Below are positions 24,791-32,572 of a DNA stretch of 42,354 nucleotides, in pieces. Within the stretch, counting starts at the first letter, position 1. Each line of letters opens with the position of its first letter. The position numbers and the translations under genes are program-made. The notes under the pieces were generated by a model. That model did not search any database. It had not been told where the DNA came from and saw nothing but the letters and a program-made list of their open reading frames with translations. The DNA lies in IMG/VR virus record IMGVR_UViG_3300034407_001572, positions 1-42,354 of that record. One strand, 5' to 3'. The DNA comes from a virus.

Positions 24791-25400
24791 TATCTTGTGC
24801 GATATACTTTCCGTTTACTTCCATGTAATCTTTTACATTGTCTTCAATTATTTTAACATAACTTGGATATACAAGTAGTATGCCTCTTTCACTTTTTACT
24901 TTTTCAAAAGTATCAGGTCTTAATGGATGATCATCATACTTGTCACCCCACTGAAATACTGTTTCACCCTTATCATCAAAAGTCATTCTCATTTGAAATA
25001 CTGAACCATCTGTGATTGTTATATCTTGCAGTGGTGTATTATTTTCGTATAAATTAAAATCAATAATTGGTATTGCATCATGTTGATAATTATGTTTGAT
25101 AAATGATTTAGCAATTGTATGTAATACATTTCCTAAATTTGTTTTGATATCCTCATTGCCAGGTTGAAACATGACACCTCTATTTTCCCATATCTCATTA
25201 ACGATAGGTTCAGGTATTTCTACACGCATGAAGTGAGCGGCAATCTTATTTCTTTGTGCTATTTTTAAACCTGCATTAGTATCATCATGTTCTTTATTTG
25301 TTTCTGAAATTTTTGTAAGTTTGTTAGATTCTTCTTCGTTTAAAGTTGCTTGACCACCGTCCTTTAAACCACCAGGTTGTAAATCAAATACTTTTGCCAT
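24783..25400 (-). CDS. Conserved hypothetical protein heading the gp45-gp62 operon, 205 aa
   Basis: I do not recognise this 205-residue protein. It has a polar N-terminus (KVFDLQPGGLKDGGQATLNE, an ESNKLTKISE helix), a middle with HFMRVEIPEPIVNEIWE and FQPGNEDIKTNLGNVL, and a beta-rich C-terminal half (FNLYENNTPL, VFQMRMTFDD, GILLVYPSYVKIIEDN). The last segment is faintly like the C-terminal strand of 2OG-Fe(II) oxygenases, but the metal-binding His and Asp cannot be placed, so I do not call one. AAGGAG with a seven-base spacing fixes the ATG at 25400, and a TTGACA/TATATT promoter precedes it. It is likely an early gene. Confidence 0.7.
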   Translation of the reverse strand: MAKVFDLQPGGLKDGGQATLNEEESNKLTKISETNKEHDDTNAGLKIAQRNKIAAHFMRVEIPEPIVNEIWENRGVMFQPGNEDIKTNLGNVLHTIAKSFIKHNYQHDAIPIIDFNLYENNTPLQDITITDGSVFQMRMTFDDKGETVFQWGDKYDDHPLRPDTFEKVKSERGILLVYPSYVKIIEDNVKDYMEVNGKYIAQDNE

Positions 25401-25419
25401 AATAAATCTCCTTGTAGAT

Positions 25420-25449
25420 AATATAAACTAAAAAGGGGGTTATTGTCAA
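25420..25449 (-). promoter_or_regulatory. Early-type promoter for the gp45-gp44-gp62 operon
   Basis: Minus strand: TTGACA at 25449-25444 (perfect -35), an 18-base spacer, TATATT at 25425-25420 (five of six). The -35 element is made by the loop and arm of the terminator at 25432-25457, so the two signals overlap. An AAGGAG follows before the ATG at 25400. It separates hsp20 from the replication genes. Confidence 0.7.
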
Positions 25450-25457
25450 CCCCCTTT
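25432..25457 (-). terminator. Rho-independent terminator after hsp20
   Basis: A perfect ten-base stem (AAAGGGGGTT / AACCCCCTTT) with the six-base loop GACAAT, followed on the minus strand by two more T bases and an AT-rich stretch. It starts ten bases after the hsp20 stop codon. The hairpin is the strongest G/C run in this part of an AT-rich genome. Confidence 0.85.
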
Positions 25458-25467
25458 ATTAAAAAAA

Positions 25468-25890
25468 CTATTTAATCTCAATAGTCTTAGGTTTTTTACC
25501 CTCAGGCAATATCTTTTCTAATTCAATAGTCAAGAGTCCGTCTTTAAGTTCGGCACCATTTACTACCACATCATCTGCGATTGTAAATGATCTCTTGAAG
25601 TATCTCTTAGATATACCTTTGTGGATAAATTTGTCTTCTTCCTCTTTGGTTTCTTTTTTGCTTTCGATTGTGAGAGTATTATCTGCATAATCGACTTGAA
25701 TGTCGTCTTTACTAAATCCAGCAACAGCCAACTCCACATTGTATTTGTAGTCATCTACTTTTACAATATCGTATGGTGGATATGAATTACTGAAAGTGTT
25801 TGATGTTGAAAGAGTTTCGAAAGTGTCAAATACTTCATCGAAACCAATTGTGAAAGGCCTAAGCCTATTAAAGAATGTTATGTCATTCAT
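25468..25890 (-). CDS. Small heat shock protein Hsp20 (alpha-crystallin domain)
   Basis: The start is ATG 25890, set by AAGGAG six bases upstream; an extended frame would need a TTG inside that site. The 140-residue product has an N-terminal MNDITFFNRLRPFTIGFDEV, then the alpha-crystallin domain (YKYNVELAVAGFSKDDIQVD, TLTIESKKE, ISKRYFKRSFTI, the ALKDGLL-like AELKDGLLTIELE) and the IEIK tail that resembles the I-x-I/V anchor. It acts as an ATP-independent holdase and is common in T4-like marine phages, perhaps aiding capsid or scaffold folding. Both sigma70-like and late promoter elements precede it, and a strong terminator follows. Confidence 0.92.
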   Translation of the reverse strand: MNDITFFNRLRPFTIGFDEVFDTFETLSTSNTFSNSYPPYDIVKVDDYKYNVELAVAGFSKDDIQVDYADNTLTIESKKETKEEEDKFIHKGISKRYFKRSFTIADDVVVNGAELKDGLLTIELEKILPEGKKPKTIEIK

Positions 25891-25919
25891 AGTTTTCTCC
25901 TTTTTAAGCAAGTTAATTT

Positions 25920-25940
25920 GAACACCCTTTCGGCATGTTC
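25920..25940 (-). other. Hairpin with GAAA loop in hsp20 leader
   Basis: The minus strand reads GAACATGCC-GAAA-GGGTGTTC: about eight pairs with one bulged G and one G-U pair, closed by a GNRA-type GAAA loop. It lies 30 to 50 bases before the hsp20 ATG, in the transcript from the upstream promoters. It is not followed by a T run, so it is not a terminator. It may stabilise the mRNA or act as a temperature- or protein-sensitive element. Confidence 0.5.
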
Positions 25941-25944
25941 CGTA

Positions 25945-25976
25945 TATTTATATGGGAATTAACTTTCAAAAGTCAA
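25945..25976 (-). promoter_or_regulatory. Overlapping sigma70-like and late promoters for hsp20
   Basis: Minus strand: TTGACT at 25976-25971, an 18-base spacer, then TATAAATA at 25952-25945. The last element reads both as a -10 (TATAAA) and as a perfect T4 late promoter. hsp20 could thus be transcribed both early, by host-type holoenzyme, and late, by gp55. Confidence 0.65.
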
Positions 25977-25995
25977 CCCCCATACAAAACTTTTT

Positions 25996-27156
25996 TTATT
26001 CTTCATCGACCACTTCGTCTTGTTCGACTTCATTCTCTACGGCAGGGGCAGATACATCCACCCCAGCATCAATCTTTGAATAAAGATTTAAGAATGACTC
26101 TTTGGTGTCATCATCAAATCTTGCAACACAAAGGTCAATCGCTTTCACTTTGTCTTTGAAGATTGAATATGCCTTGACAACGTGATCAAGTCTTCTGGTA
26201 GAGATGATCTCATCAACTCCACCTTCGTAAAAGGTTTTTCTAATAACCTCTGCCCAAGTCACTAAGTTTTCTGCAAACTTCTCATCGACTTTGCCATACT
26301 TATTCATAGAACCGATGACAATCTTACTTTCAACTTTCTTGTCTGCATAAGGTTGCTCGATAGTGATTGCAAATCTTTCTAGAAATGCTTCGTTAAGAAC
26401 ATTAGTTCCGATAAATCTACCGTCTTCAGAACCTTTACCTTTAGTGTTGGCAGTCGCCATCACATTGAATCCTTGTTTAGGTGTCACCCACTTGTTTACT
26501 TTTTTAAGATAAACACCCTTGCCTTCTAAGACAGGTTGTAAACACATAAGTTTATTTGAACCTAAGTCGCACTCATCAAGTAAAAGAGTACAACCTCTTT
26601 CCATTGCATCGATAACAGGCCCAGGTACAAACTTTGTCTCACCGTTAACAAGTCTGAAACCACCAAGTAAATCGTCTTCGTCTGTTTCGATAGTGATGTT
26701 AACTCTGATAAGTTCTTTCTTTAACTCAGCGTGAATCTGTTCGATCATCAAAGTTTTACCGTTACCAGATAGACCAGTAACAAATACTGGGTAGAACATA
26801 CCAGATTTAGAAATCTGTTTGATAGTATTGTAATGACCCCAAGGAACAAAACCTTCGAACTTTGAAGGAACTAAGTTTTGAACTTCGAATGCATTAGCAA
26901 TTAAATTTACTGAAGTCTGTTCAGGTGTCTGAACAGGTTGAATAGGTTTACTTACAACTTGAGTAACCTCTGATTCTTCGGTAGGTAACTGATACTTACC
27001 GTGACCACATTTGTATTGTGGTTTCTTTAACCAAGAAGGATTGTTAAATCCATTCTTAGATGCGAACTCATTAATCTCAAATCTAGAGACTACGGCACCT
27101 TCGCCATATTCTTTAGACATCGCATTAACGAACTCTTGTTTTTTAGGTGTTAACAT
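25996..27156 (-). CDS. MoxR/CobS-like AAA+ ATPase, 386 aa
   Basis: AAA+ protein of the MoxR/CobS type, named cobS in many T4-like cyanophages. The N-terminus has FEINEFASKNGFNNPSWLKK and KCGHGKYQLP; Walker A is GLSGNGKT at 128-135, Walker B TLLLDECDLG near 189-198, sensor 1 NVMATANTKGKG, and an arginine-finger region ERFAITIEQPY. Such ATPases work with VWA-domain partners as chaperone-like remodelling machines, and the VWA protein gene lies directly upstream. Cobalt chelation is not indicated because CobN is not seen. It has its own promoter-like sequence with GAGAGG near the ATG. Target unknown; metal insertion or virion assembly are possible. Confidence 0.87.
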   Translation of the reverse strand: MLTPKKQEFVNAMSKEYGEGAVVSRFEINEFASKNGFNNPSWLKKPQYKCGHGKYQLPTEESEVTQVVSKPIQPVQTPEQTSVNLIANAFEVQNLVPSKFEGFVPWGHYNTIKQISKSGMFYPVFVTGLSGNGKTLMIEQIHAELKKELIRVNITIETDEDDLLGGFRLVNGETKFVPGPVIDAMERGCTLLLDECDLGSNKLMCLQPVLEGKGVYLKKVNKWVTPKQGFNVMATANTKGKGSEDGRFIGTNVLNEAFLERFAITIEQPYADKKVESKIVIGSMNKYGKVDEKFAENLVTWAEVIRKTFYEGGVDEIISTRRLDHVVKAYSIFKDKVKAIDLCVARFDDDTKESFLNLYSKIDAGVDVSAPAVENEVEQDEVVDEE

Positions 27157-27189
27157 AATATATACCTCTCTTTTTCAACATCTAATTAT

Positions 27190-27219
27190 ATAATATCAGG
27201 TAATCTGATATATTGTCAA
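27190..27219 (-). promoter_or_regulatory. Promoter-like sequence before the AAA+ gene
   Basis: TTGACA at 27219-27214, an 18-base spacer and TATTAT at 27195-27190, followed by ATAATTAGATG, nearly the same as the sequence before the VWA gene. A palindrome GCCTAA-A-TTAGGC at 27221-27233 abuts the -35 and contains the stop codon of the VWA gene; it could be an operator. GAGAGG precedes the ATG at 27156, so this transcript has a normal leader. Confidence 0.6.
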
Positions 27220-27227
27220 GGCCTAAT

Positions 27228-29468
27228 TTAGGCAACTTTTTCAATGAATTTATTCAATAATTGTCTATTCAAAGTCTTTTTCTGAGCAAATTTTAAGAAC
27301 TCTCTTGCCATTCCAGCCGCTCTTGCACCCTTTTTGAATGTCAATTCTTGTTCTTCATCGGTCTCTTTTGGACCTCTTGGTAATATGTAATACTCATCAA
27401 ATCCAGCGACTTTTGATATCGCAACTTTCTTCTCTCTTAATTCTTTTTGTACCGCAACAATCTTTTCTTTATCACTATACTCACTTAATCCAAATTTTCT
27501 ACAAATATCTCTAAGAGGCACTCTACCTTGTTTACCAGTGCCCGATACATAGAAACCTGTTATTGAAATATTAGGCAACTGAAGTCTCACAAATTTTAAG
27601 AAAGACTCAGTTTGATAGGTTTTAAGTTGAGTTTGAACTTTAGTATCTGAACACTGAATATATAAGTCTTTACCAAAATCATTATGATTTAATTGTTTAC
27701 TAAGTTTATTGTGTTCACTATTTCTCCAAAAACTTGATCTTTGTGAAAATACACTTTCATGATGATGACTCTCACCATCAGTTAGGATAACCATATTTAA
27801 TTTTTGTACTTTGTGTTTCTCTTGAAATCTTTTAACGACTCTGTATGTAGTTAATAAAGCAGTGTTTAATGGTGTACCACCAAGATTGTATTTTCTAGGA
27901 ACATAAGTAGAATATATATGATTTGCGTCATATATATTAGTATCACGTGCCCATTCCTTAGTGAAACCTAATAAATTAGTCATCATTGTTTGAGTCTGTT
28001 GTTTTGTTTGATCACTTGAAAAAAATTCAAGTAAACGTAAATATTGAAAGTTATGATCACCAACAACTTCATCTTGAATCTCATTGAGTGAACTTGTATG
28101 AATACGATCTGTAAATGCAAGAACTTGATAAGGTATCTTTACTCTCTGACAAAACCAAATTAGATTGAATAACTGTATCAAAGTAAATCTCATGTTATCT
28201 GCCATTGAACCAGACCAATCAAGATACATGATCATACCATGATTAGTCGCTCCAGGCAAAGTAGTCATTTTTGCAAATAAGTCTTCGTCAAATTTATAGT
28301 TGTGTAATTTAGTCATATCAAGAGAACCAGTCTTGGAAGTAGATGCTCTTTTGTATTGATCAGCAGACTTTTTCATTTCAAACTCTTTGACCATATATTG
28401 AACAACTTTTTTGTTATCATTAAAAACTTTTTTATAGTCTTCATGTATGTAAGCATCAAATGCCTCATTATGTTTATTTGTATATGTTTCTATCAAATCG
28501 TCAGCAATCTCTTTGTGAGAATAGATTAATTTATTTAAGTTTAATTTTTTAGGTGTTTGAGTATAGATTCTATCTTTTGCATCAGTATCATTGTTTTTGT
28601 TCATGGCATCTTGATATGCTTTATCAGTAGATGATTTAAGCTCGCCACCATTTCCTAGACCTGCACCTTGTGATCCTACATCGTTTGAATCATCTTTTGA
28701 CTCTTCCTCACCACTATCAGACTCAGATGCACCCTCATCAATTTTTTCTTCAGACTCAGATGCACCCTCATCAATTTTTTCTTCAGACTCTTCTGAACCC
28801 TCTGAACTTTGAACTTGTTCTTGACCTTCACTTGACTCTGATTGATCTGATTGAGATTGACTACCAGTTTCTTCTTGTTCTTGATTGCCTGACTGATCTT
28901 GTCGACCATCACCATCTTGATCTTTTTGTTGTTCTTTGTGATACTGAGATAATCTTGCGGCAAGTGATATTACGTCTTCAACACTTTTTAAAGTATCAAC
29001 TTCGTCAATAAATTTTTGTTCTTCTTCATTTACATTACCAATAAGACCAGTTTTGTAAAAGATATTAATCTTATCAATAATATTTAATTTAGATAAATCT
29101 TTATCTTTTAATTTGAAGAAGTCACCTTCTACTAATTCTTTGTAACCTTGTTTGAAATTTTTTACTGAACCAGGGTATTTCTTTTGAAACATTTTCTCAA
29201 TACGAGCATCCTCTAAAACATTGATAACAGAATGATTAATACCTTGATGAACACCTCTCTCTAATAAATCCATAGGTGTATATAATGCATGACCAACTTC
29301 ATGACAAACAAACATGTCATAAACATCATTACTAATTTCTTCTTTGAATATAGGTAAAACTAACTCTCTTGTTTCAACATTAAATGAAGCAGTATCTGCT
29401 TTTTTATGTCTAACAATAATATTCTCTTCAGAGAGAAGTTTCGCAATTGTGGATTTTTTAGTCATCAT
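27228..29468 (-). CDS. HExxH metallopeptidase-like and VWA-domain protein (CobT-like), 746 aa
   Basis: The N-terminal domain has HEVGH at residues 56-60 and a downstream NVLEDARIE (Glu85), which together form a zinc-binding HExxH + E site as in CobT/DUF2201-type proteins. Residues about 175-290 are acidic low-complexity (Ser, Glu, Gln), with a perfect duplication of EEKIDEGASES. The C-terminal VWA domain has the MIDAS motif DWSGSM near 413-418, LGGTPLNTALLT and ILTDGES. CobT is the VWA partner of the CobS AAA+ ATPase, encoded next. The two probably act as one complex. No ribosome site precedes the ATG at 29468 (or the adjacent ATG at 29465); the promoter's -10 ends eight bases upstream, so the mRNA seems leaderless. 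Confidence 0.85.
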   Translation of the reverse strand: MMTKKSTIAKLLSEENIIVRHKKADTASFNVETRELVLPIFKEEISNDVYDMFVCHEVGHALYTPMDLLERGVHQGINHSVINVLEDARIEKMFQKKYPGSVKNFKQGYKELVEGDFFKLKDKDLSKLNIIDKINIFYKTGLIGNVNEEEQKFIDEVDTLKSVEDVISLAARLSQYHKEQQKDQDGDGRQDQSGNQEQEETGSQSQSDQSESSEGQEQVQSSEGSEESEEKIDEGASESEEKIDEGASESDSGEEESKDDSNDVGSQGAGLGNGGELKSSTDKAYQDAMNKNNDTDAKDRIYTQTPKKLNLNKLIYSHKEIADDLIETYTNKHNEAFDAYIHEDYKKVFNDNKKVVQYMVKEFEMKKSADQYKRASTSKTGSLDMTKLHNYKFDEDLFAKMTTLPGATNHGMIMYLDWSGSMADNMRFTLIQLFNLIWFCQRVKIPYQVLAFTDRIHTSSLNEIQDEVVGDHNFQYLRLLEFFSSDQTKQQTQTMMTNLLGFTKEWARDTNIYDANHIYSTYVPRKYNLGGTPLNTALLTTYRVVKRFQEKHKVQKLNMVILTDGESHHHESVFSQRSSFWRNSEHNKLSKQLNHNDFGKDLYIQCSDTKVQTQLKTYQTESFLKFVRLQLPNISITGFYVSGTGKQGRVPLRDICRKFGLSEYSDKEKIVAVQKELREKKVAISKVAGFDEYYILPRGPKETDEEQELTFKKGARAAGMAREFLKFAQKKTLNRQLLNKFIEKVA
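28720..28785. repeat. Perfect 33-bp tandem duplication in the VWA gene
   Basis: Bases 28720-28752 and 28753-28785 are identical and encode eleven residues each in the acidic linker between the metallopeptidase-like and VWA domains. The frame is kept. A third, partial copy begins after 28785. It lengthens a flexible linker and is likely to vary between relatives. Confidence 0.9.
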
Positions 29469-29476
29469 CTAATTAT

Positions 29477-29506
29477 ATAATGACAGGTATATGGGGTGAT
29501 TGTCAA
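29477..29506 (-). promoter_or_regulatory. Promoter-like sequence before the VWA gene
   Basis: TTGACA at 29506-29501, an 18-base spacer and CATTAT at 29482-29477, followed by ATAATTAG and the ATG at 29468. The sequence ACCTG..ATTATATAATTAGATG is shared with the promoter of the AAA+ gene, which suggests joint control. The surrounding 96-base gap (29469-29564) holds no gene. Confidence 0.6.
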
Positions 29507-29564
29507 GGGTTAAATAGGTCTTAAAAATCCTAGTATTATCGGGCATTTTAAAACTATTTATGTG

Positions 29565-30338
29565 TCAACTTGTCACACCATATATAAGTTCCATGATATT
29601 TTTATGAGTTTCTTCATTAGGATGAGCATCAAAATGACTTACTTCTTTCCACATATTTTTCTTATCAAGATGTCTCATTAGATTCTTACCTCCAATATGT
29701 TCAAATATAGGCCAACCCCAAAAAGTGTCATCCATTTCAAGTAATAATGGATTTGATAACATACTCTTTACAAAAGCCATTTGATATAAGTTAGTTCTCT
29801 CATCATCATTAAATATTCCATTTATCGGATAAAACATTTGAAACATACTGAGTTTAATATTTCTTTCTTTGCATATGCATTGTAGTGAATAGAAATGATT
29901 TAAATTTTCATCAACAATCTGACTTGGTGTCGGATAATCAAAATTAAAAGCGTTCATATAAAAATCAAACAAAACTTCTTGATCAACAACTTTTACAAAG
30001 TTTGCACGATCTTTTGTATCAGGTTTTCTTGGTATAACTGAATGCCAACCATCTTTATTACGACCTTCTTTCACTAAAAAATCTTGTCTAGTCCATTCAG
30101 ACCAACCTATGATAACTTGCTCTACGTCATCATGTTTTATTATTTCATTCAAAACTGTTTGATAAATTCTACGATTACCTGATCCACACTTTGCAGTGTT
30201 AATAACTTCTTTGCCTGTTTTCTTTGCTAACTGTTCAGGCCAACTTGGAAACGGATTAATTTTAGGTTTTGTTTTTATTGAAAAATCTTTATCTGTAAAA
30301 CTACATCCACCGACAATAATCTTAGAAGACTTTGACAT
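29565..30338 (-). CDS. SGNH-like hydrolase/esterase family protein, 257 aa
   Basis: The N-terminal SKIIVGGCSFTD carries a GCSFTD block with a Ser at the nucleophile position of SGNH/GDSL hydrolases. CGSGNRRIYQTVLNE (about 50-64) gives the Gly/Asn block, and FDAHPNEETHKNIMEL at the C-terminus gives the DxxH-like catalytic block. Members remove or move acyl groups on carbohydrates and lipids; some phage versions seem to sit in surface-polysaccharide gene sets. It overlaps the carbamoyltransferase by 17 bases and ends this cassette. The substrate is unknown, and whether the block III Asn is conserved is not clear. Confidence 0.7.
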   Translation of the reverse strand: MSKSSKIIVGGCSFTDKDFSIKTKPKINPFPSWPEQLAKKTGKEVINTAKCGSGNRRIYQTVLNEIIKHDDVEQVIIGWSEWTRQDFLVKEGRNKDGWHSVIPRKPDTKDRANFVKVVDQEVLFDFYMNAFNFDYPTPSQIVDENLNHFYSLQCICKERNIKLSMFQMFYPINGIFNDDERTNLYQMAFVKSMLSNPLLLEMDDTFWGWPIFEHIGGKNLMRHLDKKNMWKEVSHFDAHPNEETHKNIMELIYGVTS

Positions 30339-31638
30339 TATATTCTTTCTGAAAATCTATTGCATCATCCCATGTATTAACTATAGGTTGACCTTTTATA
30401 TTCAAGGATGTATTCAATAACATAGGACACCCTGTTTTTTCATACCATTCTTCCAATATAAGGCGGGCTACAGACGGATTTGATCTTTCTACGACTTGTA
30501 CACGGGCAGTGCCATCAACATGCGTAACAGACTTATAATCATGTAGTGCTTTTGATACAAATTGCATATATCTATTCTTTCTTCCTTTGAAATATTTGTC
30601 AAAGTGTTCTTCTAATATCATGGGTGCAAAAGGACGATATTTTTGTCGTCTTTTAATTTGATTTATTGTGTCTTTTATAGGATATCTAGGATCAGCAATT
30701 AGTGAACGATTTCCTAATGCTCTTGGTCCAAACTCAGCACGTCCATTTGCAATCCCACAATATTTGTGTTCTAATAAATGTCTAACAACTTCTTTTGGAT
30801 TTATAGTTCTATCAATGTTATGGCCGAGATATGGATGTTTCCAATTTAATCTTACTTTATTAATCAATGCAGCCGCACCAAGAGAAGAACCTGCATCACC
30901 TGGTGATGGCATTATCCATATATTATATCGATCTGGTATCTTACTGTTTGCAACACAATTTAAAGCACATCCACCCATTAATATCAAATTATTTTTTGTC
31001 GTATATTTCAACAGTTCTAAAAGTTTTGATTCATAAAGATTTTGAATCGATGCGGCCAAATCTTCATCACGTGCATTCGGTAACAAATTTCCTACACCCC
31101 AATGATTGTTCTTTTGCAAAAGATATTCTAAATCATATTTAGGTTCACCATATGCAGCCATTCCCATTGTGATATATTCATCCTCGTTTGGTTTCAAACC
31201 AAGTCTATGCGTAATTGCTGAATATAATAATCCTAATGAATATGGATATTTAAATGACTTAATTTTTTTCATATTATCCCATATCGAAACAGTATCCCAT
31301 TCACCAATAGCATCTACAACAATAATATTGCAATTATGAAATGGTGCAGTAAAATATCCTGCCGCAGCATGTGATTGATGATGTTTAAAATAGTAGTCAT
31401 ATTTTCTTCTTGGCCATTGGAGTGATTGATTTGCATAAAATCTTCTAGTGTTTTTCCAAAATGGTTTTTCGTAATATGCGATATTGTGATAACCTATTTT
31501 CATTTGTTTTGGATGAATCCATTTATCACCTTTCTTTCTACTATATCTTTCACTATGAGATGCGTATTTAATTTCTTGTCCGTCTAATACAGTTACGCCT
31601 GCATCATGAAATCCTTCTGATATTCCTAAATTAACCAT
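30322..31638 (-). CDS. NodU/CmcH-type carbamoyltransferase, 438 aa
   Basis: The N-terminal Kae1-like domain begins NLGISEGFHDAGVTVLDG and has FKHHQSHAAAGYF (His86, 87, 90), the metal-binding motif that holds carbamoyl adenylate; IVVDAIGEWDTVSIW and ILMGGCALNCVANS follow. The YrdC-like C-terminal part carries EFGPRALGNRSLIADPR, the family signature. At 438 residues it is shorter than NodU or TobZ (about 570), mostly by internal deletions. It should transfer a carbamoyl group to a hydroxyl or amino group, with carbamoyl phosphate and ATP. It overlaps the N-twitch radical SAM gene upstream by eight bases and the SGNH gene downstream. Confidence 0.88.
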   Translation of the reverse strand: MVNLGISEGFHDAGVTVLDGQEIKYASHSERYSRKKGDKWIHPKQMKIGYHNIAYYEKPFWKNTRRFYANQSLQWPRRKYDYYFKHHQSHAAAGYFTAPFHNCNIIVVDAIGEWDTVSIWDNMKKIKSFKYPYSLGLLYSAITHRLGLKPNEDEYITMGMAAYGEPKYDLEYLLQKNNHWGVGNLLPNARDEDLAASIQNLYESKLLELLKYTTKNNLILMGGCALNCVANSKIPDRYNIWIMPSPGDAGSSLGAAALINKVRLNWKHPYLGHNIDRTINPKEVVRHLLEHKYCGIANGRAEFGPRALGNRSLIADPRYPIKDTINQIKRRQKYRPFAPMILEEHFDKYFKGRKNRYMQFVSKALHDYKSVTHVDGTARVQVVERSNPSVARLILEEWYEKTGCPMLLNTSLNIKGQPIVNTWDDAIDFQKEYNVKVF

Positions 31639-32572
31639 TCCATTTTTCCAACATCCAATTTTTTATTTGTGTTTCAACCAAATACTCAAATCTTTTCCAA
31701 TTATGATTTTTATTTGGATATGTATTAACTTGTTTATGTAAAGTAAGATATACATCCTCAATCATATCAACAGGCATATGTTGTATTGAAAGATGTTTTG
31801 GATATCTTACAGTGTTGTATCCTAAATATACATTATTTTCATTACAGAAGTCAACAAAATCTTTCATCTGAAACCAATTATTTGTCATTGGATTTACCAT
31901 AACTGCAATATCGCAATATTGTTTAAATATCTGAAAATTTTCCATAACATTATTAAAGTCACCATTCACTCTAATTTGATCATATAAATCTTTTGTTAAA
32001 GCATCAATACTAATATTTAATCTTATATTTTTCTTTTTAATATAATCTTTTACTCTTTTGTTTAATATGCTTCCGTTAGTTGCAATATTAATTTTAGTAT
32101 CATCAGTGACACGATCTATAATATCAAAAACTATTTTCTGAGCAAAAGGTTCACCTCCATTAAATCTAATCTCATCTAAATGTGGTAACAACTCTTCTAC
32201 CTCATCGACAAATTTATTTGTATATGCCATAGGCATTGGTGCAAGACCTTTATTTTTTCTAATACCAGAAGACAATCTTTCATTACACATAATACATTCA
32301 AAGTTACATTGATTTGATAATTCAAGTTCTATCATACTAGGATATTTTTTCACTACATTGTCTTTATACGCATCTGCAATAGTGAAGTCTTTATGTAAAC
32401 TACAACATTTGTTTCTATACTTATCAAAATGTTCCCCAAACCAAATATCTTTAAGTGATCTAGTTTCAGACCATTGATCACAATTACCAATAGTCAACCA
32501 ACAAGGCGAAACAAAACCTTCCACTGAACAATACATATTTGTATGAGGTGCTTTACATAAATTACTATTCAT
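31631..32572 (-). CDS. N-twitch domain radical SAM enzyme, 313 aa
   Basis: Radical SAM motif CNFECIMC at 89-96, GGEPF near 140-144 and an NIATNG / NISIDAL pair, the SAM and substrate-side strands. Before the core there are six Cys in residues 6-57 (6, 15, 24, 31, 56, 57), with the strand MYCSVEGFVSPCW, as in the auxiliary 'twitch' cluster put N-terminally in a class of radical SAM proteins found in marine bacteria and phages. The reaction is unknown. It overlaps the detached SPASM-like gene upstream and the carbamoyltransferase downstream by eight bases each. Confidence 0.87.
   Translation of the reverse strand: MNSNLCKAPHTNMYCSVEGFVSPCWLTIGNCDQWSETRSLKDIWFGEHFDKYRNKCCSLHKDFTIADAYKDNVVKKYPSMIELELSNQCNFECIMCNERLSSGIRKNKGLAPMPMAYTNKFVDEVEELLPHLDEIRFNGGEPFAQKIVFDIIDRVTDDTKINIATNGSILNKRVKDYIKKKNIRLNISIDALTKDLYDQIRVNGDFNNVMENFQIFKQYCDIAVMVNPMTNNWFQMKDFVDFCNENNVYLGYNTVRYPKHLSIQHMPVDMIEDVYLTLHKQVNTYPNKNHNWKRFEYLVETQIKNWMLEKWNG

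Noticed and set aside
24783-25400. 2OG-Fe(II) oxygenase
   Set aside because: GILLVYPSYV resembles a strand of that fold, but the HxD...H metal ligands cannot be placed.
25996-27156. Cobaltochelatase subunit with a role in cobalamin synthesis
   Set aside because: Only the AAA+ and VWA-type partners are here. No CobN or other cobalamin gene was seen, and MoxR-type proteins with other roles look the same at motif level.
27221-27233. Terminator after the VWA gene
   Set aside because: GCCTAA-A-TTAGGC has at most a four- to five-pair stem with a small loop, and no T run follows on the minus strand. It is better seen as a possible operator next to the -35.
29530-29563. Second promoter starting with TTGACA just after the SGNH gene
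   Set aside because: TTGACA is present at about 29563, but no -10 is found at 16 to 18 bases; the nearest GATAAT is 22 bases away.
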